Below are positions 52,738-62,061 of a stretch of DNA of 64,000 nucleotides, piece by piece. The DNA is from Prochlorococcus sp. AG-315-D17 (GTDB taxonomy: Bacteria > Cyanobacteriota > Cyanobacteriia > PCC-6307 > Cyanobiaceae), in contig QBWD01000001.1 of the NCBI GenBank assembly GCA_003283685.1, positions 9,251 through 73,250 of the forward strand. Direction: 5' to 3'. The position numbers and the translations under genes are program-made. Numbering within the stretch: the first letter of the stretch is position 1; each line of letters opens with the position of its first letter. Below the pieces are notes generated by a model. The model searched no databases, was not told where the DNA came from, and worked only from the letters and a program-made list of their open reading frames with translations.

Positions 52738-53664
52738 TTATCTCAAGAGACTTATTTCATTTCTAGACTCGTAAATATCGGTGTTAGCTTCTGAAGCATT
52801 CGTGTATACTTCTGCGGAGTTATTTGGACTTTCTTGCAATTTTACTTTATATAAACTACCTCCAATAGCACTGATTGGTTTAGTCAACTTGTCAGAGATG
52901 TGTAGAGCAATATTTTCTGCAGTAGGCACACAGTCTGAAAAATAAGGAATGTCTTTATTTAAAAAAGTATGATCAAAAGGCTCTACAATTAAGTCATTAA
53001 TTAAACTATTTAGGGCAGACAAATCACAAATCATTCCAGTTCTGGGATGAATCTTTCCTTTTACTGTTATTTCAACAAAGTAGTTATGACCATGTCCATT
53101 AGGTCTGGCACATTTTCCAAATATTTTTTCATTTTCTTTTTGAGGGAGGTCCTCTCTTGCTAAACGATGAGCAGCAGAGAAGTGAGTTTGAACTGTTAAA
53201 TAAGCATCCATAGCATTTCCTTGATAATCAGCCCAAAGTTTAGGGTTTTCGTAAAGTCGAAGTGATAAGAGCGGTAAATGTGATTTGAGACGTTCCCAAA
53301 TAATACGCACTAAACTCTCTGTTGTGGGTAAGCAGCCTTCTGGTTTGGAAAGGTCAAACTCTGGCCAGGCTTCATTTAAGAATCGAAAGTCAAGTTGGCT
53401 GGTTACTTCTTTTTTTATAGCGTGTTTGACATCTGAAAGGTTTAGAACCATTCCAAATTCATTAAGTGGCCCCTCCATAGCTACGATTAGTTCGTAATTA
53501 TGTCCATGACCTGGCGATAATGAACAAGGCCCGAATAACGCTGAATTATCATCTTGTGATAACTCAGGGAGTGAATAAAGGTGACTGGAACTAAAGCAAG
53601 CACGCCTTGTGATTACACAATGTCTTCCTTCCCCATTTGGACAATGAGATGTGATTTCTTGCAT
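52738..53664 (-). CDS. Tandem 6-pyruvoyl-tetrahydropterin synthase/QueD-like protein
   Basis: 308 residues with two PTPS/QueD-type domains in one chain. Each has a His pattern for zinc: FSSSHLYSL with GHGHNYELIV (first, about 23-60) and FSAAHRLAR with GHGHNYFVEI (second, about 160-200). Each also has a Cys a few residues before GHGHNY (GPCSLSP and GKCARPN). Single-domain PTPS is about 120-145 residues, so this is a duplicated form. PTPS acts on dihydroneopterin triphosphate; QueD makes the queuosine precursor carboxy-tetrahydropterin. Confidence 0.88.
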   Translation of the reverse strand: MQEITSHCPNGEGRHCVITRRACFSSSHLYSLPELSQDDNSALFGPCSLSPGHGHNYELIVAMEGPLNEFGMVLNLSDVKHAIKKEVTSQLDFRFLNEAWPEFDLSKPEGCLPTTESLVRIIWERLKSHLPLLSLRLYENPKLWADYQGNAMDAYLTVQTHFSAAHRLAREDLPQKENEKIFGKCARPNGHGHNYFVEITVKGKIHPRTGMICDLSALNSLINDLIVEPFDHTFLNKDIPYFSDCVPTAENIALHISDKLTKPISAIGGSLYKVKLQESPNNSAEVYTNASEANTDIYESRNEISLLR

Positions 53665-53718
53665 GAATTTTCTTCACATCAATTCCTATCCTAATAAATT
53701 TTAGTAATTTCTGTCTTT

Positions 53719-54294
53719 ATGGACTTTCAATCGAACCATCAAAAAATCCAAGAGAGGTTAGGAGGTAGAAATATTTTTTTGATAGGTATGATGGGTTCTG
53801 GTAAGAGTCAGACTGGGCCAAGCCTCGCAAAGATTCTTAAGTATGCTTTTGTCGATATGGATGAGGTTATTGAAAAAGCTACAGATCAAACTATTACAAA
53901 TATTTTTGAGCAAGAAGGAGAAGAGGCATTTAGAGATGTTGAGAAAAAAGTTTTACAAGAAATTAGTCAACATCATTCATTAGTCATTGCGGCTGGTGGT
54001 GGCCTTGTTACTCTTCCAGAAAACTGGGGAATTCTTCATCAAGGGATAGTAATTTGGTTGGATCTAGATATCAATCGCTCAATTAAAAGGTTGAAAAATG
54101 ATAATAATAAAAGACCTTTACTAAATAGTAATGATTTGAATAAGACTTTCAGTGATATATATGAAAAAAGAAAACCACTTTATTTGGAGTCAGATTTAAG
54201 AATAGAAGTAGAGGATCAGTCTCCGTATGAAGTCGCAATTATGATTATTGAAAGTTTGCCTAGCATACTTATTGACCCGGTGGTCTCAACCTAA
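53719..54294 (+). CDS. aroK: Shikimate kinase
   Basis: 191 residues. It phosphorylates shikimate on the way to aromatic amino acids. Walker A is IGMMGSGKSQTGPSLA (around 25). The shikimate-binding Asp is in FVDMDEVIEKAT (around 47), then AFRDVEKKVL and AAGGGLVTL (around 95). Gln in GKSQT replaces the usual Thr or Ser after the Walker lysine. The 3' end overlaps the convergent CRR7-like gene by 26 bases. Confidence 0.95.
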   Translation: MDFQSNHQKIQERLGGRNIFLIGMMGSGKSQTGPSLAKILKYAFVDMDEVIEKATDQTITNIFEQEGEEAFRDVEKKVLQEISQHHSLVIAAGGGLVTLPENWGILHQGIVIWLDLDINRSIKRLKNDNNKRPLLNSNDLNKTFSDIYEKRKPLYLESDLRIEVEDQSPYEVAIMIIESLPSILIDPVVST

Positions 54295-54532
54295 CCGCAT
54301 ACCACTGAACTTTGAAACCTGGCTTTATTTCAAGATCACAGGCTGTATCAAGTAAATGTTGAGCAGCTTCTTTTAAAGGAGCTCTGCATTGTAAATCTAA
54401 TGGCAGTGTATCAAATTGATCTAACCAGGATTCCAGCCATAAAAGAGTTTCTTTGGAACTCAGAAATCTCTCATTTTTGCCAGGCTCAAGTATTACATAA
54501 TTCTCTAGTTCTCTTATTAAAGGGTCAGACAT
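54269..54532 (-). CDS. CRR7-like protein (NDH-1 biogenesis factor)
   Basis: 87 residues. The phrases NYVILEPGKNERFLSSKETLLW, LPLDLQCRAP and LLDTACDLEIKPGFKVQWYAVRL match CRR7 as I recall it, a conserved cyanobacterial and chloroplast protein needed to assemble the hydrophilic arm of NDH-1. It overlaps aroK at its 3' end by 26 bases, and its start codon shares two bases with the divergent lumenal-protein gene (CATG at 54530-54533). It is the tightest gene in the window. Confidence 0.6.
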   Translation of the reverse strand: MSDPLIRELENYVILEPGKNERFLSSKETLLWLESWLDQFDTLPLDLQCRAPLKEAAQHLLDTACDLEIKPGFKVQWYAVRLRPPGQ

Positions 54533-55244
54533 GAGAAATCAATTCTTTTATATTTTTATATGTTATTTAATTATCTTTGGTTGTGTTCAAACTTCTTGGG
54601 CTGCAAACACTTTTAAATTAAACATCTCTCAAACCTCACAGATTATTAACCGCAAATCAGACTGGCCAGTTTGGAGTCTTCCTGCTCCATTGAAGCGTCC
54701 TAGGCTTAGAGATGATTTGATCTATCTAAGTTGGTTTGAGGGTAAATGGGAGGTTGTAAATAGTATTTTTGGTGAAGAGAAACAAGAGTCAATTAAGAAT
54801 GTTGCAAATTTTTTTGTTGATTCTTCTAACCGAATAGTGGCTGATCGAGAATATAATACAAACTCTTATGCATTTAATAGTAAAGAAAAAGAATTTGTGT
54901 TTGTTAAGAATGATCCAAGTTCACCTAATCGCCAATTTGCAAAATTGACAGATGATAGATATTTAGAGACAAAGATTATTGGTAGACTTCAGGAAAAAAT
55001 AAATGAAGATACATTTCTTACCGATGAGTTGATTTTACAAATCTTACATTCACAAAGTTTAACTAGAGTTAGTCAAGTAGAAACATTAACTGAGTTTAGA
55101 AAATGTAAGTTAGATGAAAAAAATAATTTTAATATTTGTGGAGAACAATTTCAAGCTATTTATAATGAGCCTGGTCAAAATTTTAATCCCTCTCCTATTC
55201 GTACTCAGAAATTTAAATTAGTTCTTAGTAAGATTCAATATTAG
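54531..55244 (+). CDS. DUF6816-like exported protein
   Basis: 237 residues. A hydrophobic signal peptide (FFYIFICYLIIFGCVQTSWAANT) with a cleavage site near residue 25 points to the thylakoid lumen or periplasm. The mature part has PVWSLPAPLKRPRLRDDLIYLSWFEGKWEVV, then beta-rich segments, resembling the lipocalin-like DUF6816 family found in cyanobacteria and thylakoid lumen. It overlaps the GST gene by 20 bases at its end. Confidence 0.65.
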   Translation: MRNQFFYIFICYLIIFGCVQTSWAANTFKLNISQTSQIINRKSDWPVWSLPAPLKRPRLRDDLIYLSWFEGKWEVVNSIFGEEKQESIKNVANFFVDSSNRIVADREYNTNSYAFNSKEKEFVFVKNDPSSPNRQFAKLTDDRYLETKIIGRLQEKINEDTFLTDELILQILHSQSLTRVSQVETLTEFRKCKLDEKNNFNICGEQFQAIYNEPGQNFNPSPIRTQKFKLVLSKIQY

Positions 55245-55950
55245 GTTTTATTAATTTATTGTCGAGTTCATTTTTCCAGCTAAAAAGTATTTCAAAATTC
55301 GGATCTTTTGAAAATAGAGGACACCCTTTTCCACAAATCTCCCCCCCTGATGAAGCAGGAAAACTTAGTAATGATAAATGAGCTGCAACTGAAATATCTG
55401 TTATGCTCATTTGATTTCCAATTATCCATTTGTCACTTTTAATTAATGTTGTAAGAAATTCAAGATTTAATTTCAGTGCTTCTTTTTCTTGGTGATTTAC
55501 AAATTCAGAGATTCCCCCAGCTAGATTTAAAGGAATGTTTTGTAAGAATTTTTTGACAGACAAAGGAATTCCATTACTAAATAATGAGGAAAGTAATTCT
55601 GAGTCTTTCATTACTTCCTGTATGAATACAGTTCTTATAGAGTTTGCCAAAGTAGTATCTGCCCAATTCTCAATTATCTTGGCCTGAGATTCTTCTTTCG
55701 AGTTTTCTGGAATTAGTCTTGGCTCTGACTTGAGTTGCTCTAAATATCGTATTATTGAGCTTGACTCATAAATTGCTGTTTCTTTATCAAAAAGGACAGG
55801 TAATTTTCTCTGACCAGTCTTTTGAAAAATACCAATCTGACCTATGGCGGGAGTTATTTCAACAGTTCTATATTCAAGCTTTTTGGCTTCTAAAGCCATT
55901 CTTACTTTCAAACAAAAAGGGGAGTGCCTAAATTGATGAAGTTCCAACAT
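55225..55950 (-). CDS. Glutathione S-transferase family protein
   Basis: 241 residues from ATG 55950 (a TTG at 55965 is also open). The N-terminal thioredoxin-like domain has LHQFRHSPFCLKVRMALEAK, with the Cys near position 12, and TGQRKLPVLFDKETAIYESSSIIRYLE (by its key KLPVL and ESSSI). The C-terminal helical domain follows with WIIGNQMSITDISVAAHLSLL. GSTs conjugate or reduce electrophiles with glutathione; the subclass is not clear. Its 3' end overlaps the DUF6816-like gene by 20 bases. Confidence 0.88.
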   Translation of the reverse strand: MLELHQFRHSPFCLKVRMALEAKKLEYRTVEITPAIGQIGIFQKTGQRKLPVLFDKETAIYESSSIIRYLEQLKSEPRLIPENSKEESQAKIIENWADTTLANSIRTVFIQEVMKDSELLSSLFSNGIPLSVKKFLQNIPLNLAGGISEFVNHQEKEALKLNLEFLTTLIKSDKWIIGNQMSITDISVAAHLSLLSFPASSGGEICGKGCPLFSKDPNFEILFSWKNELDNKLIKPNIESY

Positions 55951-56010
55951 TTTATCTTTCTTCAAATGGCTTGCACGGTAGCTATTAAATCTTTCTTTTG
56001 GTGAAAAATT

Positions 56011-56217
56011 ATGGGTGAGTTTTTTACTAACGTATCAAGATATCCCAAATATCTCATAACAATAGTTCTTGGTGTTTTTACAGCGACGATTTCTCCATTA
56101 CTAAAGCGTAGTAGTAATCCTGTTACTGCAATAGCTCTTGTTGGAGCATTGCTAAGTGGATTAGTTACACTAGTTTTTCTATTAAGAGCAATGGTTTTTC
56201 CTTTATCTATCGCTTAG
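56011..56217 (+). CDS. DUF751-type small membrane protein (Ycf33-like)
   Basis: 68 residues with two hydrophobic helices (about 15-32 and 42-62). The sequence ends [17 protein letters not shown] in the first, then [14 protein letters not shown] in the second, as in the cyanobacterial DUF751 family. Function unknown. rbfA starts 3 bases after its stop. Confidence 0.7.
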   Translation: MGEFFTNVSRYPKYLITIVLGVFTATISPLLKRSSNPVTAIALVGALLSGLVTLVFLLRAMVFPLSIA

Positions 56218-56219
56218 TT

Positions 56220-56600
56220 ATGGCTAATTCAAGAAGGGTTGAGAAGTTAGCAGCATTATTAAAAAGAGAGGTTAGTGATCTTTTAGTTAATGGTGTTAGA
56301 GATGAAAGGATCCATCAAAGCATGATTACAATCACCGCAGTTGAGGTTTCTGGTGATTTACAGCATTGCAAAATCTTTATAAGCCTTTTTGGTGAAGAGC
56401 AGAAAAAGAAAGAGGTTGTAGCTTGTTTAGATGATGCAAAGGGGTTTTTTCGTGCTGAGCTTGCAAGAAGACTGCAAATGAGACGAGCTCCAGATATTGT
56501 CTTCAAACTGGACTTAGGCATGACAAAAGGATCTTCGGTTTTGGATCTTTTAACTTCTTTGAAACATAAACGTAAATCTAAAAATATTGAAAACTTTTAA
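56220..56600 (+). CDS. rbfA: Ribosome-binding factor A
   Basis: 126 residues. RbfA helps mature the 30S subunit by acting on the 5' end of 16S rRNA. The KH-like fold is seen in [18 protein letters not shown], then [25 protein letters not shown] and [23 protein letters not shown]. It follows the DUF751 gene by 2 bases and precedes the GH3 gene by 17. Confidence 0.95.
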   Translation: MANSRRVEKLAALLKREVSDLLVNGVRDERIHQSMITITAVEVSGDLQHCKIFISLFGEEQKKKEVVACLDDAKGFFRAELARRLQMRRAPDIVFKLDLGMTKGSSVLDLLTSLKHKRKSKNIENF

Positions 56601-56617
56601 CTTCTTCAAATTGATTT

Positions 56618-58252
56618 ATGGATAAATCTGAATTAAGAAGAGAAGTCGCTGAATTAATAATAATCAGAGCTAGTGGATATAATCTTGACTCACAACGCTT
56701 ACATCCTAATTTAGAGTTATCTAATTTTGAATTAAAGAGACTATTAGAATCTGGGGTTGGAGGAGTTATTTTTTTTGGTGGTACTTTAAAAGAGTTAGAG
56801 ATTCGTTGTAAAGTATTAACAAAATGGGCTGGTAAACCTCTTCTTTTATGTGCAGATGTTGAGGAAGGTGTAGGACAGCGTTTCCAAGGTGGAACAAGGT
56901 TTGTCCCACCAATGGGCATCGCTCAAATTTATAAAAAAGATCAAACTTTAGCAATATCTATTGCTGAACAACTGGGAATCATTACAGGACAAGAGGCTAA
57001 AAAGATTGGCTTGAATTGGGTGTTAGCTCCTGTTTGTGATATTAATAATAATCCTAATAACCCAGTAATTAATTTAAGAGCATGGGGAGAAGATCCTGCG
57101 ACAGTTAGTGCACTATCTTGTGCTTTTCATCGAGGGGTTTCCTCAATGAATGTTCTTTCATGTGCAAAACATTTTCCAGGTCATGGTAATTCGGCAGTTG
57201 ACTCACATTTGGAATTACCAATAATAGAAAATGATTTATCAAGTCTAGAGAATTTTGAGCTCATACCATTTCGATCTTTAATTAATCAAGAGATAAGCAG
57301 CTTGATGATTGGCCATTTATTATTAACAAATATTGACTCTGATTATCCTGCGACTTTGTCTAGAAAATTGGTTACCGATTTGTTACGTAGGAAGTTGAGA
57401 TTTGATGGTTTGGTTGTCACAGATGCGTTAGTTATGAATGCTATCTCTGAGAAATTCGCCGGAGGAGAAGCTGCTGTAATGGCTTTTGAGGCAGGCATAG
57501 ATTTGATAATGATGCCAGAAGATGCTGACGAAGCAATTGATTCACTTGTACAATCATTTGATAGTGGAAGATTATCTATAGAAAGATTGTATCAATCTTT
57601 AGAAAGAAAGAATAAACTATTGAGTAAGTTAAATAATAAATTAGACCCTAAAGATATAGATATAAGTGATCAGATTGAAGAAGAGAAAATATTTTTAGAA
57701 AATTCAAATTTAGCCAAAAGAATTGTAAAAGAATCTGTTATTATTATTGAAGATAATATTGAAATAATCGGTGCCAATGATGTTAATCTTTTGCAGATTG
57801 ATGATTTTCAACAAGTATCAAATAAATTAATTCCTGCATTATCCTTGCCTGAAAAAGCCGGATATAGGAATGTAATAGTTCATCCACTTGGGATAAGTCC
57901 TTGGGAGGATTCAAAGAAAAATACTCTTTCTTTGAATAATTTCGGTAAGGGTAAAATACTTTTTCAATTGTTTAGAAGGGGTAAACCATTTCTTGGAAAT
58001 GATTATCAAAAGGAATTCTGGATATCTGCTATTAATAAATTAGAAAAAGAAAATAAACTGTCTGGTTTAATTGTTTATGGCTGCCCTTATTTTTTTAATA
58101 GTCTAAGAACATCTCTTAGTAGTTCGATACCTTTAGCTTATAGTCCAAGTCAGCTGGAAGATGCGCAAAATCATATTCTTTCTATTATGCTGCGAAATCA
58201 TCTTAATCCCTTTAAATTAAATAAAAAGTTAAATATAGATTTTACTGACTAA
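56618..58252 (+). CDS. GH3 beta-N-acetylhexosaminidase-type (NagZ-like) protein
   Basis: 544 residues. The GH3 catalytic domain fills about 1-330. The NagZ motif is KHFPGHGNSAVDSHLELP (around 184), with His and Asp that help catalysis, and the nucleophile Asp is in DGLVVTDALVMNAI (around 268). The C-terminal 200 residues are an extra domain, longer than standard NagZ. It likely removes N-acetylglucosamine from peptidoglycan fragments, feeding anmK at 32.7 kb. The start is ATG at 56618. Confidence 0.87.
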   Translation: MDKSELRREVAELIIIRASGYNLDSQRLHPNLELSNFELKRLLESGVGGVIFFGGTLKELEIRCKVLTKWAGKPLLLCADVEEGVGQRFQGGTRFVPPMGIAQIYKKDQTLAISIAEQLGIITGQEAKKIGLNWVLAPVCDINNNPNNPVINLRAWGEDPATVSALSCAFHRGVSSMNVLSCAKHFPGHGNSAVDSHLELPIIENDLSSLENFELIPFRSLINQEISSLMIGHLLLTNIDSDYPATLSRKLVTDLLRRKLRFDGLVVTDALVMNAISEKFAGGEAAVMAFEAGIDLIMMPEDADEAIDSLVQSFDSGRLSIERLYQSLERKNKLLSKLNNKLDPKDIDISDQIEEEKIFLENSNLAKRIVKESVIIIEDNIEIIGANDVNLLQIDDFQQVSNKLIPALSLPEKAGYRNVIVHPLGISPWEDSKKNTLSLNNFGKGKILFQLFRRGKPFLGNDYQKEFWISAINKLEKENKLSGLIVYGCPYFFNSLRTSLSSSIPLAYSPSQLEDAQNHILSIMLRNHLNPFKLNKKLNIDFTD

Positions 58253-58324
58253 TTTTTAGAAAATTCCTGATATAAGACTAAATTAATTACTATGTAAAAT
58301 TTTAAAATTAATTCATCATAAATT

Positions 58325-59116
58325 ATGTCTAAAGAATTTTCTTTATTAGGTAAAAAAATAATCATTACAAGGTCTCAGGACCAGCTTTCTGATTCACATA
58401 TCCTTTTTGAAAAGAAAGGAGCAGATGTTTATGATCTTCCTTCATTGATTATTGGCCCTCCTGATGACTGGGGGCCTGTGGATGATGCCTTAGGACAAAT
58501 AGATATATTCGATTGGATTATTTTCTCGAGTGCAAACGGTGTTAGAAATATTGAAGATAGATTTAATCAGTTGGATTTATCTTTATCAGAAATCTCTAAG
58601 AGGATCAAGATTTCGGCTGTAGGGAGAAAAACAGCTAATTTACTCAATTTGATTGGAGCTGATATTAGTTTTGTTCCTCCTCAATTTGTCGCTGATAGTT
58701 TAATTGAAAATTTTCCAGAAACGAGAAAAGGCTTAAAGTTGTTTATTCCTAGGGTGCAAAGCGGAGGTAGATCACTATTAGCAGAATCTTTTAGAAGTAA
58801 GGGATCGGAAGTAGTTGAAGTTGCTGCTTATGAATCTTTTTGTCCTGAGCATATCCCAAAAAAGACATTAGATGCTTTGAAGAAAAATAATATAGATATA
58901 CTTACTTTTACAAGCGGAAAAACTGTAATTAATACAAGAACCTTATTAAAAAAGTATTTTGGTGAAAATTGGTTAGACCTAATTAAAGATATTAAAATAG
59001 TATCTATTGGTCCTCAAACTAGCCTTAGTTGTTTGAAAAACATACGTAAACCAGACAAAGAAGCTGAACCATATGATTTAGATGGCTTAGTTAAGGCTTG
59101 TATAGAAATTGATTAG
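58325..59116 (+). CDS. hemD: Uroporphyrinogen-III synthase
   Basis: 263 residues. It closes hydroxymethylbilane to uroporphyrinogen III, the branch point to haem, chlorophyll and cobalamin. The N-terminal KKIIITRSQDQLSD, then WIIFSSANGVRN (around 63) and ISAVGRKTANLL (around 97), fit HemD, as do the C-terminal ILTFTSGKTVINTR and VSIGPQTSLSC. It converges on the SRPBCC gene, with no gap. Confidence 0.88.
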   Translation: MSKEFSLLGKKIIITRSQDQLSDSHILFEKKGADVYDLPSLIIGPPDDWGPVDDALGQIDIFDWIIFSSANGVRNIEDRFNQLDLSLSEISKRIKISAVGRKTANLLNLIGADISFVPPQFVADSLIENFPETRKGLKLFIPRVQSGGRSLLAESFRSKGSEVVEVAAYESFCPEHIPKKTLDALKKNNIDILTFTSGKTVINTRTLLKKYFGENWLDLIKDIKIVSIGPQTSLSCLKNIRKPDKEAEPYDLDGLVKACIEID

Positions 59117-59575
59117 TTAGTTTTTGCTAGATTCTTCTATCAATTGTTTAAACCTATCTAGGTTTATTTGAAGTTCTTTTGTGACCATTCCTCCAAGAAT
59201 ATTTTCTTTCATTATTCTTGCTAAGATTTTTGGCAATTCGTATGAAATCTTCAATTTAACAACTGTTTTAGAGCTCTCTTCAGGATAAAAACGGACTACA
59301 CCAGTAGTGGGTAAGCCTCCGACGGATTTCCATTCAAGTTTTTGTGCTTCTATTCGTTCAGTTATCTGAGCCTTCCATTTAAAACGAAAGCCATTTGCCG
59401 CCAATGTCCACTCTGTTAAATCAGGAAGTGTGGAAGTTTCCTTATCGACAGTTTTTACCGATTCAATCCATGTCATCCATAGAGGCATGGAATCTAAATC
59501 ACTCCAGAATTTCCAAACAACTTCAACTGGAGCATTTATTTCAGTAATAACAGTGTGATTAAGCCAGTTTCCCAT
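59117..59575 (-). CDS. SRPBCC (polyketide cyclase-like) protein
   Basis: 152 residues of START/SRPBCC type: TVITEINAPVEVVWKFWSDL (around 8), MPLWMTWIESVKTV, then a beta sheet with KLKISYELPKILARIM. These fold around hydrophobic ligands. Its close pairing with zds (1-base gap) suggests a carotenoid- or chlorophyll-related partner, but that is inference. Confidence 0.85.
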   Translation of the reverse strand: MGNWLNHTVITEINAPVEVVWKFWSDLDSMPLWMTWIESVKTVDKETSTLPDLTEWTLAANGFRFKWKAQITERIEAQKLEWKSVGGLPTTGVVRFYPEESSKTVVKLKISYELPKILARIMKENILGGMVTKELQINLDRFKQLIEESSKN

Positions 59576-59576
59576 T

Positions 59577-61037
59577 TCAAGCTACCGAAGAGTTTTTTGC
59601 AAGCGAAACTGACTTTTTGAGTATTGCTGAGGCTGCTAGGTGCCCACTCATAGTCGCTCCTTCCATAGAGTCAATGTAGTCCTGTTTGGTGTAACTGCCT
59701 GCTAAGAAAAAATTATCTAACGAAGTTTTTTGATCTGGTCTAAAAGGTTCCATTCCAGGGGCTTCTCTATAAAGAGAATGAGAAACTTTGACGACATTGC
59801 TCCATAAAAGCTTTAAACCTCTTGAGGAGGGGAAAAGATCTCTTACCTGCAAATCTGTATGTTTAACAATTTCATCAGTTGGTTTAGTAATCCAGGGATC
59901 ACCAGGAGTTAAAACACATTGCAGAAGGGATCCAAGACCTTCTTTTTTATAGTCTTCAGGACTTGATAAAGCTAAATCTGCAAAACAGCTAAAATCAGCA
60001 TCAGCTGTGTACAACAAATTATCTAACCCTGATGGTTTGTTGAGATCTTTTTGGGCTTGATTGTCATTTATTTCAGTGACCCAGCCATCATATCTAAGTT
60101 GAACTGTTGAAACAGGAACAGCATCAAGCTTGAAAATTGAGTCAAATTCTTTGAAACGTCTCCATGATCTTGGAATTATCCTTTTCATTCCAGCTACATC
60201 ACAAGCGGCTATATATTGATCAGCTTGAATATTTTTTTCTCCTGTAGGGGTTTGAAGCGTTAAACCAGTGACAAATGGTTTGTCAGAGTTCTCTGTATGA
60301 ATTTCTTTAACACTATGCTCTAAATGAATTTTTCCTCCTTTGGCCTGAATGTAATCAAGAATTGGTTTTGTAAGCCACTTGTGAGGCGAGCCTTTAAGCA
60401 AATTGAGCTTTGAAGCTTCTGTCTTAGAGGCGAACATCATAAAGATAGTGAGCATGCATCTTGCAGAAATATCCTTACAATCTATAAATCCAAGTGCATA
60501 GGCAATTGGATTCCACATCCTTGCAATACTATTTAAACTTCCTCCATGGTTGAGAAACCATTCCTGGAAACTGATTGAATCTAAAGCTCGAATAGTTTTC
60601 ATAGCCCCCTCATAATCAACAAGCCCTCTCACTATTGGACTTGTCCCCAGAGCAAGTGCATTTCTTAATTTGTCAACCCAATTCAATTGTGGAGTCGTAA
60701 AAAAAGCCTTTAAGCCATTAAATGGTGCTCCGGCTATAAATCGAAAATCTAAAGATTTTATGTCTCCACCTTTATTGACAAAAAGATGCGTATGTTCTTT
60801 TGGTAATAAATTATCAATGGCCCCTACTTTTTTCATCAATGCAAAAAGATTTGCATAGTTGAAAAAGAAAACATGGAGACCCATCTCTATGTGGTTTCCG
60901 TTCGAATCTTCCCAACTCCCAACTTTCCCTCCTATGAAGGGTTTTGATTCATAGAGATCTACATCATGACCATCATCAACAAGATCAACTGCAGCAGTTA
61001 GTCCTGCTAATCCGGCCCCTACTATCGCAATTTTCAC
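59577..61037 (-). CDS. zds: Zeta-carotene desaturase
   Basis: 486 residues. It introduces double bases into zeta-carotene to give lycopene-type products, needed for all later carotenoids. The FAD motif is [20 protein letters not shown] (1-20), then [14 protein letters not shown] (around 30). The C-terminal FAD segment is [21 protein letters not shown]. CrtQ-type plant-like desaturase (not CrtI) is the group. ATG start. Confidence 0.94.
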   Translation of the reverse strand: MKIAIVGAGLAGLTAAVDLVDDGHDVDLYESKPFIGGKVGSWEDSNGNHIEMGLHVFFFNYANLFALMKKVGAIDNLLPKEHTHLFVNKGGDIKSLDFRFIAGAPFNGLKAFFTTPQLNWVDKLRNALALGTSPIVRGLVDYEGAMKTIRALDSISFQEWFLNHGGSLNSIARMWNPIAYALGFIDCKDISARCMLTIFMMFASKTEASKLNLLKGSPHKWLTKPILDYIQAKGGKIHLEHSVKEIHTENSDKPFVTGLTLQTPTGEKNIQADQYIAACDVAGMKRIIPRSWRRFKEFDSIFKLDAVPVSTVQLRYDGWVTEINDNQAQKDLNKPSGLDNLLYTADADFSCFADLALSSPEDYKKEGLGSLLQCVLTPGDPWITKPTDEIVKHTDLQVRDLFPSSRGLKLLWSNVVKVSHSLYREAPGMEPFRPDQKTSLDNFFLAGSYTKQDYIDSMEGATMSGHLAASAILKKSVSLAKNSSVA

Positions 61038-61144
61038 TCGTTTTCTAAGAGGAACTTAATGACTCTATGAATAAAAACTCATTTTTGGAACTTTTTAAAA
61101 TCGAATATCATCAATAGAGTGGTATTAATCTTCAGCTAAGAAAA

Positions 61145-61534
61145 ATGAGTAATTCTAGTGCACCTCCTAAAACTCATAAGGCCCAGGATGGTAAAGGGAT
61201 ATTAATTACTAGTCCTGCATTAGATCAGTTAGCACGACTTTGTACAGAACAAGGTTCGGGAAAATTATTGAGAGTAGGAGTTCGTTCAGGTGGATGCAGT
61301 GGGATGAGTTATACAATGGATTTTGTATCTTTCTCAGATATTCAGAAAGATGATGAAGTTTATGAATATGCTTCTGGTAGTAGCTCCTTTAAGGTTATCT
61401 GTGATCCGAAAAGTCTTTTGTATATATATGGAATGCAATTAGATTTCAGTACAGATCTGATTGGGGGCGGATTTAACTTCACAAATCCAAATGCTACTCA
61501 AACTTGCGGTTGTGGGAGTTCTTTTGCAGTCTGA
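61145..61534 (+). CDS. IscA/SufA-type FeS cluster carrier
   Basis: 129 residues. The three conserved Cys lie in RSGGCSGMSYTM (around 56) and TCGCGSSFAV (C-terminus), which bind an iron or FeS cluster. A basic N-terminal extension of about 15 residues precedes the A-type domain. It delivers clusters from the Suf scaffold to targets. The suf operon itself lies 43 kb away and has no sufA. It is divergent from zds. Confidence 0.93.
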   Translation: MSNSSAPPKTHKAQDGKGILITSPALDQLARLCTEQGSGKLLRVGVRSGGCSGMSYTMDFVSFSDIQKDDEVYEYASGSSSFKVICDPKSLLYIYGMQLDFSTDLIGGGFNFTNPNATQTCGCGSSFAV

Positions 61535-61566
61535 ACTTAATTCACTAAAACTTTTTTAAGCAAACA

Positions 61567-61986
61567 ATGGATCAATCTGAGGAAAGTCTTTTTGACGAAG
61601 CAATGGAACGTTATAAAGCAGGTTCTGCTCCAGAGGAGTTGATCAAAGATTTTGAAAAGATCACTGCCTCTAATCCTACTAATGCAGCGGGATGGACTTG
61701 TCTTTCTTGGTTGCAATTACTCTGTAACTTTCCTCAAGAGGCTTTACGATCTTCTCGCTATGCGGTGAAACTAAATGGTCAGGATCCACAAGCAAGAATA
61801 AACTTAAGCCTTGCTTTATTAGAAACTAATTCAAAAGGAGTTAGAGATCATGTTGATTTTGTCAAAAGAGCGATATTAGTTCTTCCTGAATTAGAAAAAG
61901 AGTTAAAAGAGTCAATCGAAGATGGACTCAATCGTCAACCAAACTGGAAGGCCTTGAAAAAGATTAAGTTATGGTTGGAACTATAA
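61567..61986 (+). CDS. TPR-like helical protein
   Basis: 139 residues. It has helix-turn-helix repeats with the tetratricopeptide pattern NPTNAAGWTCLSWLQLLCNFPQEALRSSRYAVKLNGQDPQARINLSLALLE (shown by NPTNAAGW and PQARINL). TPR proteins serve as scaffolds for protein partners. It follows the IscA gene by 32 bases on the same strand and may be co-transcribed. The partner is unknown. Confidence 0.75.
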   Translation: MDQSEESLFDEAMERYKAGSAPEELIKDFEKITASNPTNAAGWTCLSWLQLLCNFPQEALRSSRYAVKLNGQDPQARINLSLALLETNSKGVRDHVDFVKRAILVLPELEKELKESIEDGLNRQPNWKALKKIKLWLEL

Positions 61987-62061
61987 TTTATTTGTAAAAA
62001 TATTAGTTTTAAGTATAAAAATCGGTAAATAAGAGTAAAAATCTTAAATTTTTCTAACAAA

